Shown: positions 52,678 through 61,032, counted from the stretch's first letter. The stretch: 62,754 nucleotides of DNA from DASWHX01 sp036397995 (GCA_036397995.1 DASWHX010000183.1:1-62754), one strand, 5' to 3'. Numbers and translations are program-made. The notes: a model not told the origin generated them from the letters alone.

Positions 52678-52698
52678 AGCCCCGTAAGGGGCTTTTTT
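52678..52698 (+). terminator. Rho-independent terminator after DUF2911
   Basis: AGCCCC (52678-52683) pairs with GGGGCT (52688-52693) around a GTAA loop, followed by TTTTT. It ends the mdh-DUF2911 transcript. Confidence 0.85.
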
Positions 52699-52731
52699 AT
52701 TATGCACACCTGGATAATTTCCGGTTTTGCG

Positions 52732-52769
52732 CCTGAAATTTGATTATCAACCTGAAATTTGACAATCAA
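52732..52769. repeat. Two-copy tandem 19-base repeat
   Basis: Two adjacent 19-base units, each starting CCTGAAATTTGA and ending ATCAA, differ at only two positions. They lie between the DUF2911 terminator and the 3' end of the convergent TerB-like gene. No function is evident. Confidence 0.75.
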
Positions 52770-52805
52770 CTTCAGATGATAGAAACATTGATTGCTTCTT
52801 TCCTT

Positions 52806-53198
52806 TTACACAAGAAATTTATTCACTCTTTTTTTCAAGTCTTCCCTGTGGGAAGTAATGGAAGGATCGCTGTAAATCCGGCTGCTTAGTTCTGAAATTG
52901 CTTCCTTCTTGTATCCAAGTTTAGCGGCTACATCCTCAGCAAATGAAATCTCGCTTTTGAAAACCTGGCCATCGACCTTCATCATTTGAACAATATTGTA
53001 CAGGTATTCAAATTTTTGATCATCAGTCAATCCGGATAAACTTCCCATCGGCTCAGGAGCTTCCATCATGCCTTTGATCACTTCTTTAGATAATCCATTG
53101 GCCAGTCCGACCGTCATTATTAACCTGGATTCCTTTTCGGCAATCATACCATCGCTAACCGCAAGCTGAATCATTATCTTAAGTTGTTCCTTAATCAT
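52806..53198 (-). CDS. TerB-like protein
   Basis: The 130-residue helical protein resembles the TerB (tellurite resistance) domain, with MIKEQLKIMIQLAVSDGMIAEKE and, in its second half, MMKVDGQVFKSEISFAEDVAAKLGY. The acidic residues in the two DG-containing segments are the likely metal-binding sites. TerB-like proteins are widespread and usually not linked to tellurite. I use the ATG at 53198, which begins directly at the domain. No other ter gene is nearby. Confidence 0.78.
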   Translation of the reverse strand: MIKEQLKIMIQLAVSDGMIAEKESRLIMTVGLANGLSKEVIKGMMEAPEPMGSLSGLTDDQKFEYLYNIVQMMKVDGQVFKSEISFAEDVAAKLGYKKEAISELSSRIYSDPSITSHREDLKKRVNKFLV

Positions 53199-53266
53199 GA
53201 CATTGACAATTGGTGGTGAAAGCCAATTTAGCAAACTATGTGGTAATATCGTGCGGGTTTAAAAAC

Positions 53267-53292
53267 AAATGGGGCCTAAAAATGCCCCATTT
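53267..53292 (-). terminator. Terminator after the 48-residue membrane protein gene
   Basis: AAATGGGGC (53267-53275) and GCCCCATTT (53284-53292) form perfect nine-base arms with an eight-base loop. On the minus strand it is followed by G and five T residues, so it ends the small gene at 53317-53463. Confidence 0.7.
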
Positions 53293-53316
53293 TGCTAACT
53301 CAACCTTAGCTTAAGC

Positions 53317-53463
53317 TCAAAGTGAGGAGAAATGCTCGATTTTCGAGTCTAAATTGGCAGAATCAGTCCTATTTACCTGATTTTCTCTGGCGACAGCCTG
53401 GAAAAGAATAACTACGGCGATTATTATTCCAAAAATGAGTGCCAGATTTTTTCTAATTGCCAT
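53317..53463 (-). CDS. Small single-pass membrane protein (48 residues)
   Basis: From the ATG at 53463 the frame encodes 48 residues: a short basic start (MAIRKN), one hydrophobic helix (about 7-24, LALIFGIIIAVVILFQAVA) and a charged tail ending EHFSSL. The topology is convincing for a real small membrane protein, and a hairpin terminator sits 25 bases after its stop. The longer frame from 53502 is less likely. No family or function is recognised. Confidence 0.55.
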   Translation of the reverse strand: MAIRKNLALIFGIIIAVVILFQAVARENQVNRTDSANLDSKIEHFSSL

Positions 53464-53523
53464 TTTAATTTCTTTGTAAAGGGATACCGGCAATTTTACC
53501 AATGGTTACAGCTTCAAAATAAA

Positions 53524-53531
53524 TATATTTG
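53524..53531 (+). promoter_or_regulatory. TAnnTTTG -7 box of the GIN-domain gene
   Basis: TATATTTG is an exact -7 consensus, 57 bases before the GIN-domain ATG. The -33 region is not convincing. Confidence 0.4.
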
Positions 53532-53588
53532 CGCGATGCAACTCCGGGAAGGCTTCCCAGTCTTTGTTATAGAATTAATTATAGAATT

Positions 53589-54278
53589 ATGAAATTAATC
53601 ATAAGCAGAACTTTAATTGGTATCTTCTTGCTGGCTTCATTTTCGGTTCTATCTCAAGACAGGGAGGAGCGAAGTTTAGACTCCTTTAGTAAAATGAGAG
53701 TCGGTGAAGGCATTAAAGTTGAATTGAAAAAAGGGACTTCTGAAAAGGCGATTATAGAAGTTAGAGGTCTTGACGTGGATGATGTGGTTACCGAGATTAG
53801 AGGTGGGAGTCTGAATATCTATTTAGATGGGAATTGGCACAGAAATATTGATGTTTCCATCGAACTTACTTACAAATCTTTGAACTCAATAACAATCAGC
53901 AGTGCTGGAAATGTTAGAACGAATGAAGCTATAGAATCCGATGATTTGTATATAAGCGCGTCAAGTGCAGGAGGAGGCGACATCGAGGTAAAAGTAAAAG
54001 AACTGGAGTTGGAAGCTTCCAGTGCTGGAACTTTAGATGTTTACGGTTCCACTATTGAGTTGGAAGCCGCAGCTTCGAGTGCCGGGAGCATTGATGCTTA
54101 CGATCTTAAAGCCGAAGAAGTAGTGGTAAGAGCTTCCAGTGCCGGATCCATAAAAGTTCAGGCAACCAAACTCATTGATGCCAGGGCATCCAGTGGCGGC
54201 AGCATAAGATATCGTGGTAATCCCTCCAAAGAATACACAAATTCTTCCAGTGGTGGATCGGTAAGAAAATCGGGGTAG
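53589..54278 (+). CDS. GIN-domain (DUF2807) exported protein
   Basis: The 229-residue protein has a signal peptide (about 1-22, ending VLSQ) and a DUF2807 GIN domain. It is built of short beta repeats with a recurring SSAGSI-type turn roughly every 20 residues (ASSAGGGDI, ASSAGTLD, ASSAGSIDA, ASSAGSIKV, ASSGGSI, SSSGGSV). The pattern predicts a right-handed beta-helix stack. GIN-domain proteins are widespread in Bacteroidota, sometimes with PspC, and have no proven function. The ATG at 53589 gives the signal peptide; the longer frame to 53529 does not. Confidence 0.85.
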   Translation: MKLIISRTLIGIFLLASFSVLSQDREERSLDSFSKMRVGEGIKVELKKGTSEKAIIEVRGLDVDDVVTEIRGGSLNIYLDGNWHRNIDVSIELTYKSLNSITISSAGNVRTNEAIESDDLYISASSAGGGDIEVKVKELELEASSAGTLDVYGSTIELEAAASSAGSIDAYDLKAEEVVVRASSAGSIKVQATKLIDARASSGGSIRYRGNPSKEYTNSSSGGSVRKSG

Positions 54279-54294
54279 GTAAAATTACTATACC

Positions 54295-55944
54295 TTATAA
54301 TGTTGTTTTAAGAACCGTCTGAATTCCTTCTCTCAAAATCTCTATTTCAATTTCTTCTCCTTGCTTGAACTTACTCAGGGCATTCATGTAAGCATAAATA
54401 TCATCAATGGAAAGTTCGCCCATCCTGGTAATTATATCTCCCTTTTGTAATCCCGCAACAGCCCCGGGCTTGCCTTCCGTTACTCCATCTATTTTAAGTC
54501 CTTTTCCTTCATAAACATAATCAGGAATAATACCCAAGGTAACGGTAAAGCTTGGCGCTGAACGTGCATTGGAATCTACAGTTTTTGAAAAGGCAATAGT
54601 TTCAAAATCGTTTAAATCAGAAACAATATTGAAAATAAGCTGGTAAACCTGCATCATACCTTCATAGTTTAAGGTTTCAGAATCATCACCAGGCTTGTGA
54701 TAGTCTGAATGAGTTCCTGTGAAGAAACCAAGTGCAGGGATATCTTTCAAATAAAAGGAGGTATAATCTGAAGGACCCACACCGCTAGCTGATTTAACTA
54801 AATCAAAGGGTGTGGTTTGCAGATTTAATAAAGAGTCCCATTGCGGTGAGGTTCCCGAACCCATTATTGAAATGGCATTTTTTGTAGTATCCACGCGGCC
54901 CACCATATCCATATTCAGCATATACTTAATCTTTGAAAGATCAATAGTAGGGTTATCCACGAAATATTTTGAACCAAGGAGGCCTCTTTCTTCCCCTGAA
55001 AAAAGAATAAAAACATAGTTTTGATTGATGAGTCCGGAACGGCCTACGCCTTTTGCCAATTCAATAACCATTGCCGTGCCGCTGGCATTGTCATCCGCAC
55101 CATTGTGAATCATTTTATCATCTCCGCGATAAAGTGATCCGCCTCCCTCGCCATAACCCAGATGATCATAATGTGCACCCAGCACCGCGAATGAATTTGC
55201 ACCGTTATCGATCCATCCAATTACATTATGACCTACCCTTCGCTCTTCCACTAATTCCACAGTAATAATTACATTTTTACCCGCAAGAGTTTCGGAAGTC
55301 TCATTTTTAATAAAAGTCACAGGGATTTCAAGCGAAGTAATCTTTTGAGTATAATGCTTCTCAGGATCCGGGGCTGTCGCGTCAATATTATAAAAAATTA
55401 CTCCTGACGCCCCTTTCTCTTCAGCGACTCTTGCCCTTTCTTTAAGATTATGATAATCCAGATACTTTGAATGGGGGTGAATCCCGTCAGGTGAAGATAT
55501 ATTGATAAGCAGGATTTTGTTTTTAAGTTCAGTTAGCTTGGCGTAGTCATCATAACCCAGTTCAAGGGCATGAATTCCAAATCCACCGTCAATAATTTTT
55601 CCTTCCGCCATAGTATTGCCAGAGAAATTCAGAGGGTAAAAGTTTTCATTATTTACTTGATTATCATCAATGGAAAGGGTAGTGCGTTCGCCCACTTCTT
55701 TTGATGCAAGAAAATCGAAAGCCTGAAGAAATGTATTGTCATCTCCGAGCGGCTTCAAACCAATTTTCTGAAATTGCTCAACAATATATGCTGCTGCTTT
55801 TTGCTCACCCGTGGTTCCTGCTTCCCTTCCTTCCAAATCATCGGAGGCCAAAAAGGCAACATGACCGGTGAACTCAGGTTCAGTTTTCGTTTGACAGGAA
55901 TTTACCAACAGCAGTGTGCCGATAATCATTAGAATTCTATTCAT
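54295..55944 (-). CDS. M28-family metallopeptidase lipoprotein with PDZ domain
   Basis: The 549-residue lipoprotein (lipobox near VNSCQ) has an N-terminal PA-like insert (about 95-230) and the M28 zinc aminopeptidase domain (about 235-440). The domain has metal ligands in GAHYDHLG and GADDNASGTAM, the catalytic Glu in SGEERGLLGSKYF, and MLNMDMVGR and GTHSDYHKPGDD. A C-terminal PDZ domain (about 465-549) contains KGDIITRMGELSI. It would release N-terminal amino acids from peptides in the periplasm. The 5' neighbour, an exported small protein, is eight bases away. Confidence 0.92.
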   Translation of the reverse strand: MNRILMIIGTLLLVNSCQTKTEPEFTGHVAFLASDDLEGREAGTTGEQKAAAYIVEQFQKIGLKPLGDDNTFLQAFDFLASKEVGERTTLSIDDNQVNNENFYPLNFSGNTMAEGKIIDGGFGIHALELGYDDYAKLTELKNKILLINISSPDGIHPHSKYLDYHNLKERARVAEEKGASGVIFYNIDATAPDPEKHYTQKITSLEIPVTFIKNETSETLAGKNVIITVELVEERRVGHNVIGWIDNGANSFAVLGAHYDHLGYGEGGGSLYRGDDKMIHNGADDNASGTAMVIELAKGVGRSGLINQNYVFILFSGEERGLLGSKYFVDNPTIDLSKIKYMLNMDMVGRVDTTKNAISIMGSGTSPQWDSLLNLQTTPFDLVKSASGVGPSDYTSFYLKDIPALGFFTGTHSDYHKPGDDSETLNYEGMMQVYQLIFNIVSDLNDFETIAFSKTVDSNARSAPSFTVTLGIIPDYVYEGKGLKIDGVTEGKPGAVAGLQKGDIITRMGELSIDDIYAYMNALSKFKQGEEIEIEILREGIQTVLKTTL

Positions 55945-55952
55945 GGGGAATT

Positions 55953-56312
55953 TTATTTGCAGGTTGCTGAATACTTGATAATGATTATGGATTCATCATC
56001 CCCGGATTTTTCAATTGCTTCTTTTATCACCGTTTCAGCGAATGATTTGTCTTCGATATTTTTCAGCGGAGCCTCAAGGTTAAAAGCCAAATCATAATTT
56101 TTCTTAATCCATTTTACGGTTTGTTTTTGAAACCTTCGGTATTTGGGAGACTTGACGCAACATGTTATTCTGATGGGTTCTTCGCTAACGATCCTGATGG
56201 TGTTATCTTTTTGTTTTATTTCGGTGTCTATCCACACATACCAGATTTCTTCCTCCTGCGCGTAAGCAAATGAAATCGGGAATAAGAATAAAACTGCAAG
56301 CAAGTATTTCAT
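55953..56312 (-). CDS. Hypothetical exported protein
   Basis: The 119-residue protein has a signal peptide (MKYLLAVLFLFPISFAYAQ) and a small mature domain with RITCCVKSPKYRRFQKQTVKWIKKNYDLAFNL and a C-terminal DDESIIIIKYSATCK. I do not recognise the family. Three cysteines in the mature part, a CC pair and one near the C-terminus, could form disulfides. The ATG at 56312 is used, since it begins at the signal peptide. It is probably cotranscribed with the M28 peptidase gene eight bases downstream. Confidence 0.7.
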   Translation of the reverse strand: MKYLLAVLFLFPISFAYAQEEEIWYVWIDTEIKQKDNTIRIVSEEPIRITCCVKSPKYRRFQKQTVKWIKKNYDLAFNLEAPLKNIEDKSFAETVIKEAIEKSGDDESIIIIKYSATCK

Positions 56313-56316
56313 GAAG

Positions 56317-56324
56317 CAAAAATA
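56317..56324 (-). promoter_or_regulatory. TAnnTTTG -7 box immediately before the exported protein gene
   Basis: The minus strand reads TATTTTTG, an exact -7 consensus, only four bases before the ATG at 56312. If active, the mRNA would have almost no leader, as for bamD. Confidence 0.33.
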
Positions 56325-56350
56325 ATTCAATACCGCATCAGAAAAAAAGT

Positions 56351-56428
56351 TCAGCTACGAGCTTTTCGAATTAAAAAGAATAATACTGCAATTACCGCTA
56401 ATATTAATACTATTTCCCAGAATCCCAT
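56351..56428 (-). CDS. Very small membrane protein (25 residues)
   Basis: The frame MGFWEIVLILAVIAVLFFLI continues with RKARS and stop, giving 25 residues. It has one hydrophobic helix followed by a basic tail (inside-positive end). This is the typical shape of short membrane peptides, but at this length a chance frame cannot be excluded. It lies just upstream of the exported-protein and M28 genes on the same strand. Confidence 0.4.
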   Translation of the reverse strand: MGFWEIVLILAVIAVLFFLIRKARS

Positions 56429-56774
56429 TATTCATTCATTGATTGTTCGCGTATTGCTTTAAATTCCGATCTTTTCCCTTCATTTTGGAAATTTGAACTA
56501 TTGCTAAGATCGATTCTTATTTGATAAAATAAGCTGGCATCCTCAACCATTCACCTCCAAAGTAAATATTTTGTATCATCTTATATTTTGAAAGTACTTT
56601 TTTTTGATAATCGAAGTTATTAATGCCAAAATCAATTCGGTGATCGTTCATTTACCGATATCTATATGTACGATTTCGGACACACTTATATCTCAAGCCT
56701 CCAAAATTTGCAGTTTTTTGATAATTTATTGTTTGGTATAATGCTTGAAACTTAAATTGAAAAAAAATAATGAT
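56429..56774. other. Intergenic region, no gene seen
   Basis: About 345 AT-rich bases separate the minus-strand M28 cluster from pspC. There is a weak AT hairpin (CTTATTT/AAATAAG, 56516-56533) and runs of T. The region should carry the divergent promoters for both sides, but no single consensus pair stands out. Confidence 0.45.
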
Positions 56775-56963
56775 ATGGCATCACAAAAGCTAGTTCGCTC
56801 CAAGGATAAAATCATTGCGGGGGTTTGCGGAGGTATCGCTGAATATATGGGGGTGGATCCAACCGTGATAAGAATCTTATATGTTTTCGCTTCCATCTTT
56901 ACCGCAGCATTTCCCGGGATTTTGGTTTATATCATCATGTGGCTCATAATGCCTGAGAACTAA
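56775..56963 (+). CDS. pspC: PspC-domain membrane protein
   Basis: The 62-residue protein is a single PspC domain: KLVRSKDKIIAGVCGGIAEYMGVDPTVIRILYVF, then a hydrophobic helix ending YIIMWLIMPEN. PspC domain proteins sit in the inner membrane and take part in envelope stress responses; this short form occurs widely. The ATG at 56775 begins right at the domain, while a longer frame from 56745 adds only basic residues. The 3' end overlaps the convergent histidine kinase gene by 20 bases. Confidence 0.88.
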   Translation: MASQKLVRSKDKIIAGVCGGIAEYMGVDPTVIRILYVFASIFTAAFPGILVYIIMWLIMPEN

Positions 56964-58524
56964 CCGTGGGCCTCTGTTCAGCAAGTCTGATAATGAAAGT
57001 AGATCCTTCACCAGGTTTGCTTTTTAAATCCACTGAACCTCCAAGAGATTCGACCTGACTTTTTATCAGGAACAGGCCCATGCCTTTTCCTTCAACATGA
57101 TTATGAAATCTATTATACAGATTAAATACCTTGTCTTTATGAATACTAAGGTCGATACCCAATCCATTATCCTGGACAGTTAACAGGATATTATCGTTTT
57201 CTTTCCTGGTTGCAAGAATGATTTCCGGTTGTTTTTCTGCAGATCTGTATTTTATTGCATTACCTATCAGGTTCAACAAAATGCTATAAAGGAAAGATTT
57301 AGAATACCTGATTTCTTGAATTTTTAAATCCAACGTAATCGATGCATTGGATTCCTGGACCATCGGTCCAAGACTTACCAGAACACTGTCAATGACAGAT
57401 TTGAAGTTCAGAACTTCGGCAGTTTCCTGAGAACTTCCATCTGAGACAGAAATAATCTTTGTCAGATCATCCAGGGTATCGTTTAAGGTGCTGGCCAGCT
57501 GATTGATTTTCGAAAGCATTTCTTTGTTATCGGCGCTAATCCGGGACTGATCGACCAATGAGAGCAAGGAGCTGATATTATTTACCGGAGATTTAAGGTT
57601 ATGACTTGTGATATAAGCAAACTGTTTCAGGCCATAATTGGATTGCTGAAGGCTTTTTGTCAATTCAACCAATTTTCTTTCTGCCTCCTTTCTGTAATGA
57701 ATATCAAGATGTGTACCGGTCATTCTTATGGGTGTTCCATCTGATTTCTTTTTGGTTATTTTACCTCGATCCAAAACCCAACGCCAGGTTCCGTCTTTCG
57801 TTTTTATCCGGTACTCGGAAGCATAGAATGGAGTTTTGCCTGAGAGGTGATTATTTAGCGCAGTTATTCTACTTTTTTTGTCTTCGGGATGAATCATCAT
57901 TTCCCTTTTGGATAAGTTCGCTGCAACCTCAGATACTTCATAACCCAGCATGGAGGCCCATTTAGTATTAATTATAACCCTGTCAGTTTCAATATTCCAA
58001 TCCCAAAGGCCCAAATCGGCTCCTGTCAAAGCAAACTCGAGCCGTTCTTCACTCTTAACAAGTCTTTTCTGCGGGTCATTTTCTTCCTTGTTCCCGGAAT
58101 CATCCAGAACCACGCCCAATATTTCGGGGCTCACCTTATAGTCAACAGAACGCTCATTTATGGTCCCAAGAAGTAACATCTCATTTTCCGATTGTAATAA
58201 ACTGATCGAAAGGAAAACCGGATAAGGTTGTCCGTCTTTCAACTTAATTAAAATCTTTTCATCCTTAATGATCTTGCCTTTCTTCAGTTCTGCCATTATT
58301 CGAAGCCTGTCATTCGGATCATAATATAAATTCCGTATATCGCCCCCATTAAGTAATTCGTCACGTGAATAACCTGTAAGTTGAACCGCCACATTGTTAA
58401 ACATTAGAATTTTTCCCTCAAGAGTAGTTATTGCAAGGGCAAATGGAAAGGAATCAAAAATAGACCGTAAGTTCTGATCGGAGAATACAAACTCTGTCGA
58501 GAAAAGTATGGCTTGTTTATTCAT
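56944..58524 (-). CDS. PAS-domain sensor histidine kinase (soluble)
   Basis: The 526-residue protein has two PAS domains (about 18-125 and 162-282, the second a PAS_3 type with RIKTKDGTWRWVLDRGKI). A HisKA-like domain follows with His308 in FAYITSHNLKSPVNNISS, then HATPase with NLIGNAIKYR, DNGLGIDL and GKGMGLFLIKSQVESLGG. There are no membrane helices, so it senses a cytoplasmic signal. No response regulator is adjacent; it is an orphan kinase. It converges on pspC with a 20-base overlap. Confidence 0.92.
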   Translation of the reverse strand: MNKQAILFSTEFVFSDQNLRSIFDSFPFALAITTLEGKILMFNNVAVQLTGYSRDELLNGGDIRNLYYDPNDRLRIMAELKKGKIIKDEKILIKLKDGQPYPVFLSISLLQSENEMLLLGTINERSVDYKVSPEILGVVLDDSGNKEENDPQKRLVKSEERLEFALTGADLGLWDWNIETDRVIINTKWASMLGYEVSEVAANLSKREMMIHPEDKKSRITALNNHLSGKTPFYASEYRIKTKDGTWRWVLDRGKITKKKSDGTPIRMTGTHLDIHYRKEAERKLVELTKSLQQSNYGLKQFAYITSHNLKSPVNNISSLLSLVDQSRISADNKEMLSKINQLASTLNDTLDDLTKIISVSDGSSQETAEVLNFKSVIDSVLVSLGPMVQESNASITLDLKIQEIRYSKSFLYSILLNLIGNAIKYRSAEKQPEIILATRKENDNILLTVQDNGLGIDLSIHKDKVFNLYNRFHNHVEGKGMGLFLIKSQVESLGGSVDLKSKPGEGSTFIIRLAEQRPTVSSQAL

Positions 58525-58698
58525 GATAAGTTAACCCCATAAGGAACTGAATGTTTTAAAACAGAGACTTAATTTGGCCGATGACTGAGCCTCAGAACAT
58601 AGCTTCTTCGAGGAAATACGGATCAGTATAAAGGTTATGATTTAAGTTTTAATAGGCAACAAGGTGTAAGAAAATTGGTGAATTTGAAGATTTTCCCG

Positions 58699-59895
58699 TT
58701 ACCTGCATCTTTGGCGGCGGGTTACTATTGCGGCTTCAAAACCGGCCTCAATAGCTTTATCTAATTCCCTGCAAGATCTTCTAAGATCATTTAATGCGAA
58801 ATAGTTCTCTGCCCTGTAAAAATAATCCTCTCCATGGCCAGGTCTGAAAAGGATGGCCCAATTAAAATCTTTTATGGCATCAGAATGGTTTCCCAATTTG
58901 GTATTGGCAATGCCTCTTCCCCTGTAAACGTGGTAATAGAGGTCTGGCATTTTTACCGGATTAATTACCAGTTCATATGCCCGGCCATAAGCAGCTTCAA
59001 GAAGTCCACGTATTTTATCCCGTGCCCTGTCAAAAAATTCAAGTGCTTTTTCAGGCTCATCCAGACGATTTGTGTAGAGATTGGCAAGTTCAAGATTAAG
59101 GTTTATGTTTTCACTATCACGCGCCAGAACGTAATTAATAGTTTCCGCGGCTTTCTCATATTCCTCCAGGTTTTCATAAGACTGTGCCAACTTGAAATGA
59201 ACATCAAGATTCAAAAGGTAGGGTTCTTCATAATCTCTGGCCACTGTAAACAAAAAGGCGGCTCTTGAAAAGTCTTTCCTTCGAAACTGTTGGTCGGCAG
59301 CAACTTTGACCTTTGTCAGAAGTTTATTTTTTTGATCTTTGAGCTCAAATTCTCCGGGAAATTCTTCAATCATATATCTAAGCGTGTCAAAGGCGGGTCG
59401 AATCTTCCCATTTTCAAAAGTCATTATTGCCATTTGCATTCGTTGATTTCGCCAGGCATCAATCCGTTCCTTTTCTTTCCGCAACCTGTATTCATAGGCA
59501 GCCTGAACGCTTAGTACTATTATCGCAACAACAAAAACAAACCCGAATGCCAGTAATTGATTTCTTACATAACTCCAGCCGAACTGATATTGATACTTTC
59601 CCGGAGGTGAGTAGGGCCTCCTCTGGTAGGTATTATATCTTGGGTAATTTGTGGTTTGGGACTGGAATGACTTACTGGTTCGAGAGTAAGCTAAAACCAG
59701 ATCATGCCGGGCTTTTTTCTCAGGATCAGAGAGAACATCATAAGCCAGGCTTATTTCTTTGAATATTTCTTCAGCACGCTTATCGCCGGGGTTTTTATCA
59801 GGATGATACCGGACCGCGAGTCTTTTAAAAGTAATTTTGATTTGTTCTGCGGTTGCAGACCTTGGAATACCCAGAACCTGATAATAATCGTTCAC
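58699..59895 (-). CDS. DnaJ-domain, single-helix, TPR protein
   Basis: The 398-residue protein joins a J domain (1-65, HPD at 31-33 in VRYHPDKNPGDK), a low-complexity linker rich in Tyr, Arg and Pro, and one membrane helix (about 112-132). A C-terminal set of TPR repeats follows (about 185-390) with YENLEEYEKAAETINYVLARD and KLGNHSDAIKDFNWAILFRPGHGEDYFYRAENYF. J domains recruit Hsp70 (DnaK) through the HPD motif. The topology suggests a membrane-anchored co-chaperone with its TPR part on the other side, or a reverse orientation. The start is GTG. The function is not established. Confidence 0.83.
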   Translation of the reverse strand: MNDYYQVLGIPRSATAEQIKITFKRLAVRYHPDKNPGDKRAEEIFKEISLAYDVLSDPEKKARHDLVLAYSRTSKSFQSQTTNYPRYNTYQRRPYSPPGKYQYQFGWSYVRNQLLAFGFVFVVAIIVLSVQAAYEYRLRKEKERIDAWRNQRMQMAIMTFENGKIRPAFDTLRYMIEEFPGEFELKDQKNKLLTKVKVAADQQFRRKDFSRAAFLFTVARDYEEPYLLNLDVHFKLAQSYENLEEYEKAAETINYVLARDSENINLNLELANLYTNRLDEPEKALEFFDRARDKIRGLLEAAYGRAYELVINPVKMPDLYYHVYRGRGIANTKLGNHSDAIKDFNWAILFRPGHGEDYFYRAENYFALNDLRRSCRELDKAIEAGFEAAIVTRRQRCR

Positions 59896-60024
59896 AATGC
59901 TAATTTAAGAAGATTACCACCAATGTTGAACGAATAAATACCACAATTTGATATGCAAGGAGTTAATAAAGGGTTGAATGGAATGAAAATTGGTATATTT
60001 ATCAACACGCTAAATCTTCATCTG

Positions 60025-61032
60025 ATGGCCAATTTTATCATTCCCCGATCATGGCAAAGAATCCGGGAAAGAATAACTGATGAATCAATTTACCAAAATC
60101 GCAGGGAGATACTTAAGAAATTGGGTCTGGCCGGTGGCGGATTGCTTATGTCACCCTTTCTGTTTCCATCCTGCACAAGCTCAAACGGGAGCGCTTCGGA
60201 ATCAGTGAGTCAGGCAGACAATAATTTTTCATTTCCCGGTATGATGGATTTGTATCCACCGAAAAAGAATGAGACCTTTCCTTTAGACAGGCCCATAACC
60301 GATGAATATCTGGCCACTCATCAGAATAACTTTTATGAATTCATACATCCTAATGACCCAAATATATATAATGCGTATAAATACACCCAGGATTTTGACA
60401 CTCGCGACTGGAGTTTTGAGGTTTCAGGGCTGGCTGGAAATACTGGTAAATTTGCTTTGGAAGAAATGATTAAGAAGTTTGGGCTGGAGGAGCGAACCTA
60501 CCGGTTTAGATGTGTGGAAGCCTGGTCGATGGCAGTTCCATGGACGGGCTTTTCTTTTGCAAGTCTGGTTAAATTTCTTAAACCCGAAAGCAGCGCCAGG
60601 TATATCAGGTTTTTGTCTGCCGCGGATGAAAATCAAATGCCGGGAGTTAAGAACCAACCGTGGTACAGTTGGCCATATTTTGAAGGACTCCGGATGGATG
60701 AGGCTATGAATGAGTTGGCATTTATGGCCACCGGAATTTATGGAAAGCCGCTCCCTAAGCAAAATGGTGCGCCTATGAGGCTTTTAGTGCCGTGGAAGTA
60801 TGGGTATAAGAATGCAAAATCAATTGTCAAGATTGAGTTCATCAGAGGTGAACCCGAAACTTTTTGGCATAAAGTTGCTCCAAGTGAATACGGATTTTAT
60901 TCCAATGTAAACCCTGGTGTACCCCATCCACGTTGGTCTCAGGCTCAGGAACAAATGTTGGGTGAAGATACTAAGCGACCAACCTTGCTATATAATGGCT
61001 ATGGGGAATGGGTGGCCCAAATGTATTCTTAA
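60025..61032 (+). CDS. msrP: Protein-methionine-sulfoxide reductase, catalytic subunit MsrP
   Basis: The 335-residue protein belongs to the MsrP/YedY molybdopterin family, which repairs oxidised methionines in the periplasm. A twin-arginine motif NRREILKKLG (RR at 26-27) precedes the hydrophobic signal. The molybdenum ligand is Cys163 in FRCVEAWSMAVPWTGF, and the C-terminus has MRLLVPWKYGYKNAKSIVKI. The membrane haem partner MsrQ is not in the window. The signal region ends in FLFPSC, with a Cys at position 50 that could be a lipid site. I use the ATG at 60025. The stop interlocks with the convergent lipoprotein gene. Confidence 0.92.
   Translation: MANFIIPRSWQRIRERITDESIYQNRREILKKLGLAGGGLLMSPFLFPSCTSSNGSASESVSQADNNFSFPGMMDLYPPKKNETFPLDRPITDEYLATHQNNFYEFIHPNDPNIYNAYKYTQDFDTRDWSFEVSGLAGNTGKFALEEMIKKFGLEERTYRFRCVEAWSMAVPWTGFSFASLVKFLKPESSARYIRFLSAADENQMPGVKNQPWYSWPYFEGLRMDEAMNELAFMATGIYGKPLPKQNGAPMRLLVPWKYGYKNAKSIVKIEFIRGEPETFWHKVAPSEYGFYSNVNPGVPHPRWSQAQEQMLGEDTKRPTLLYNGYGEWVAQMYS

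Noticed and set aside
52806..53198. Tellurite resistance operon
   Set aside because: TerB-like domains are common outside ter operons, and no other ter gene is visible.
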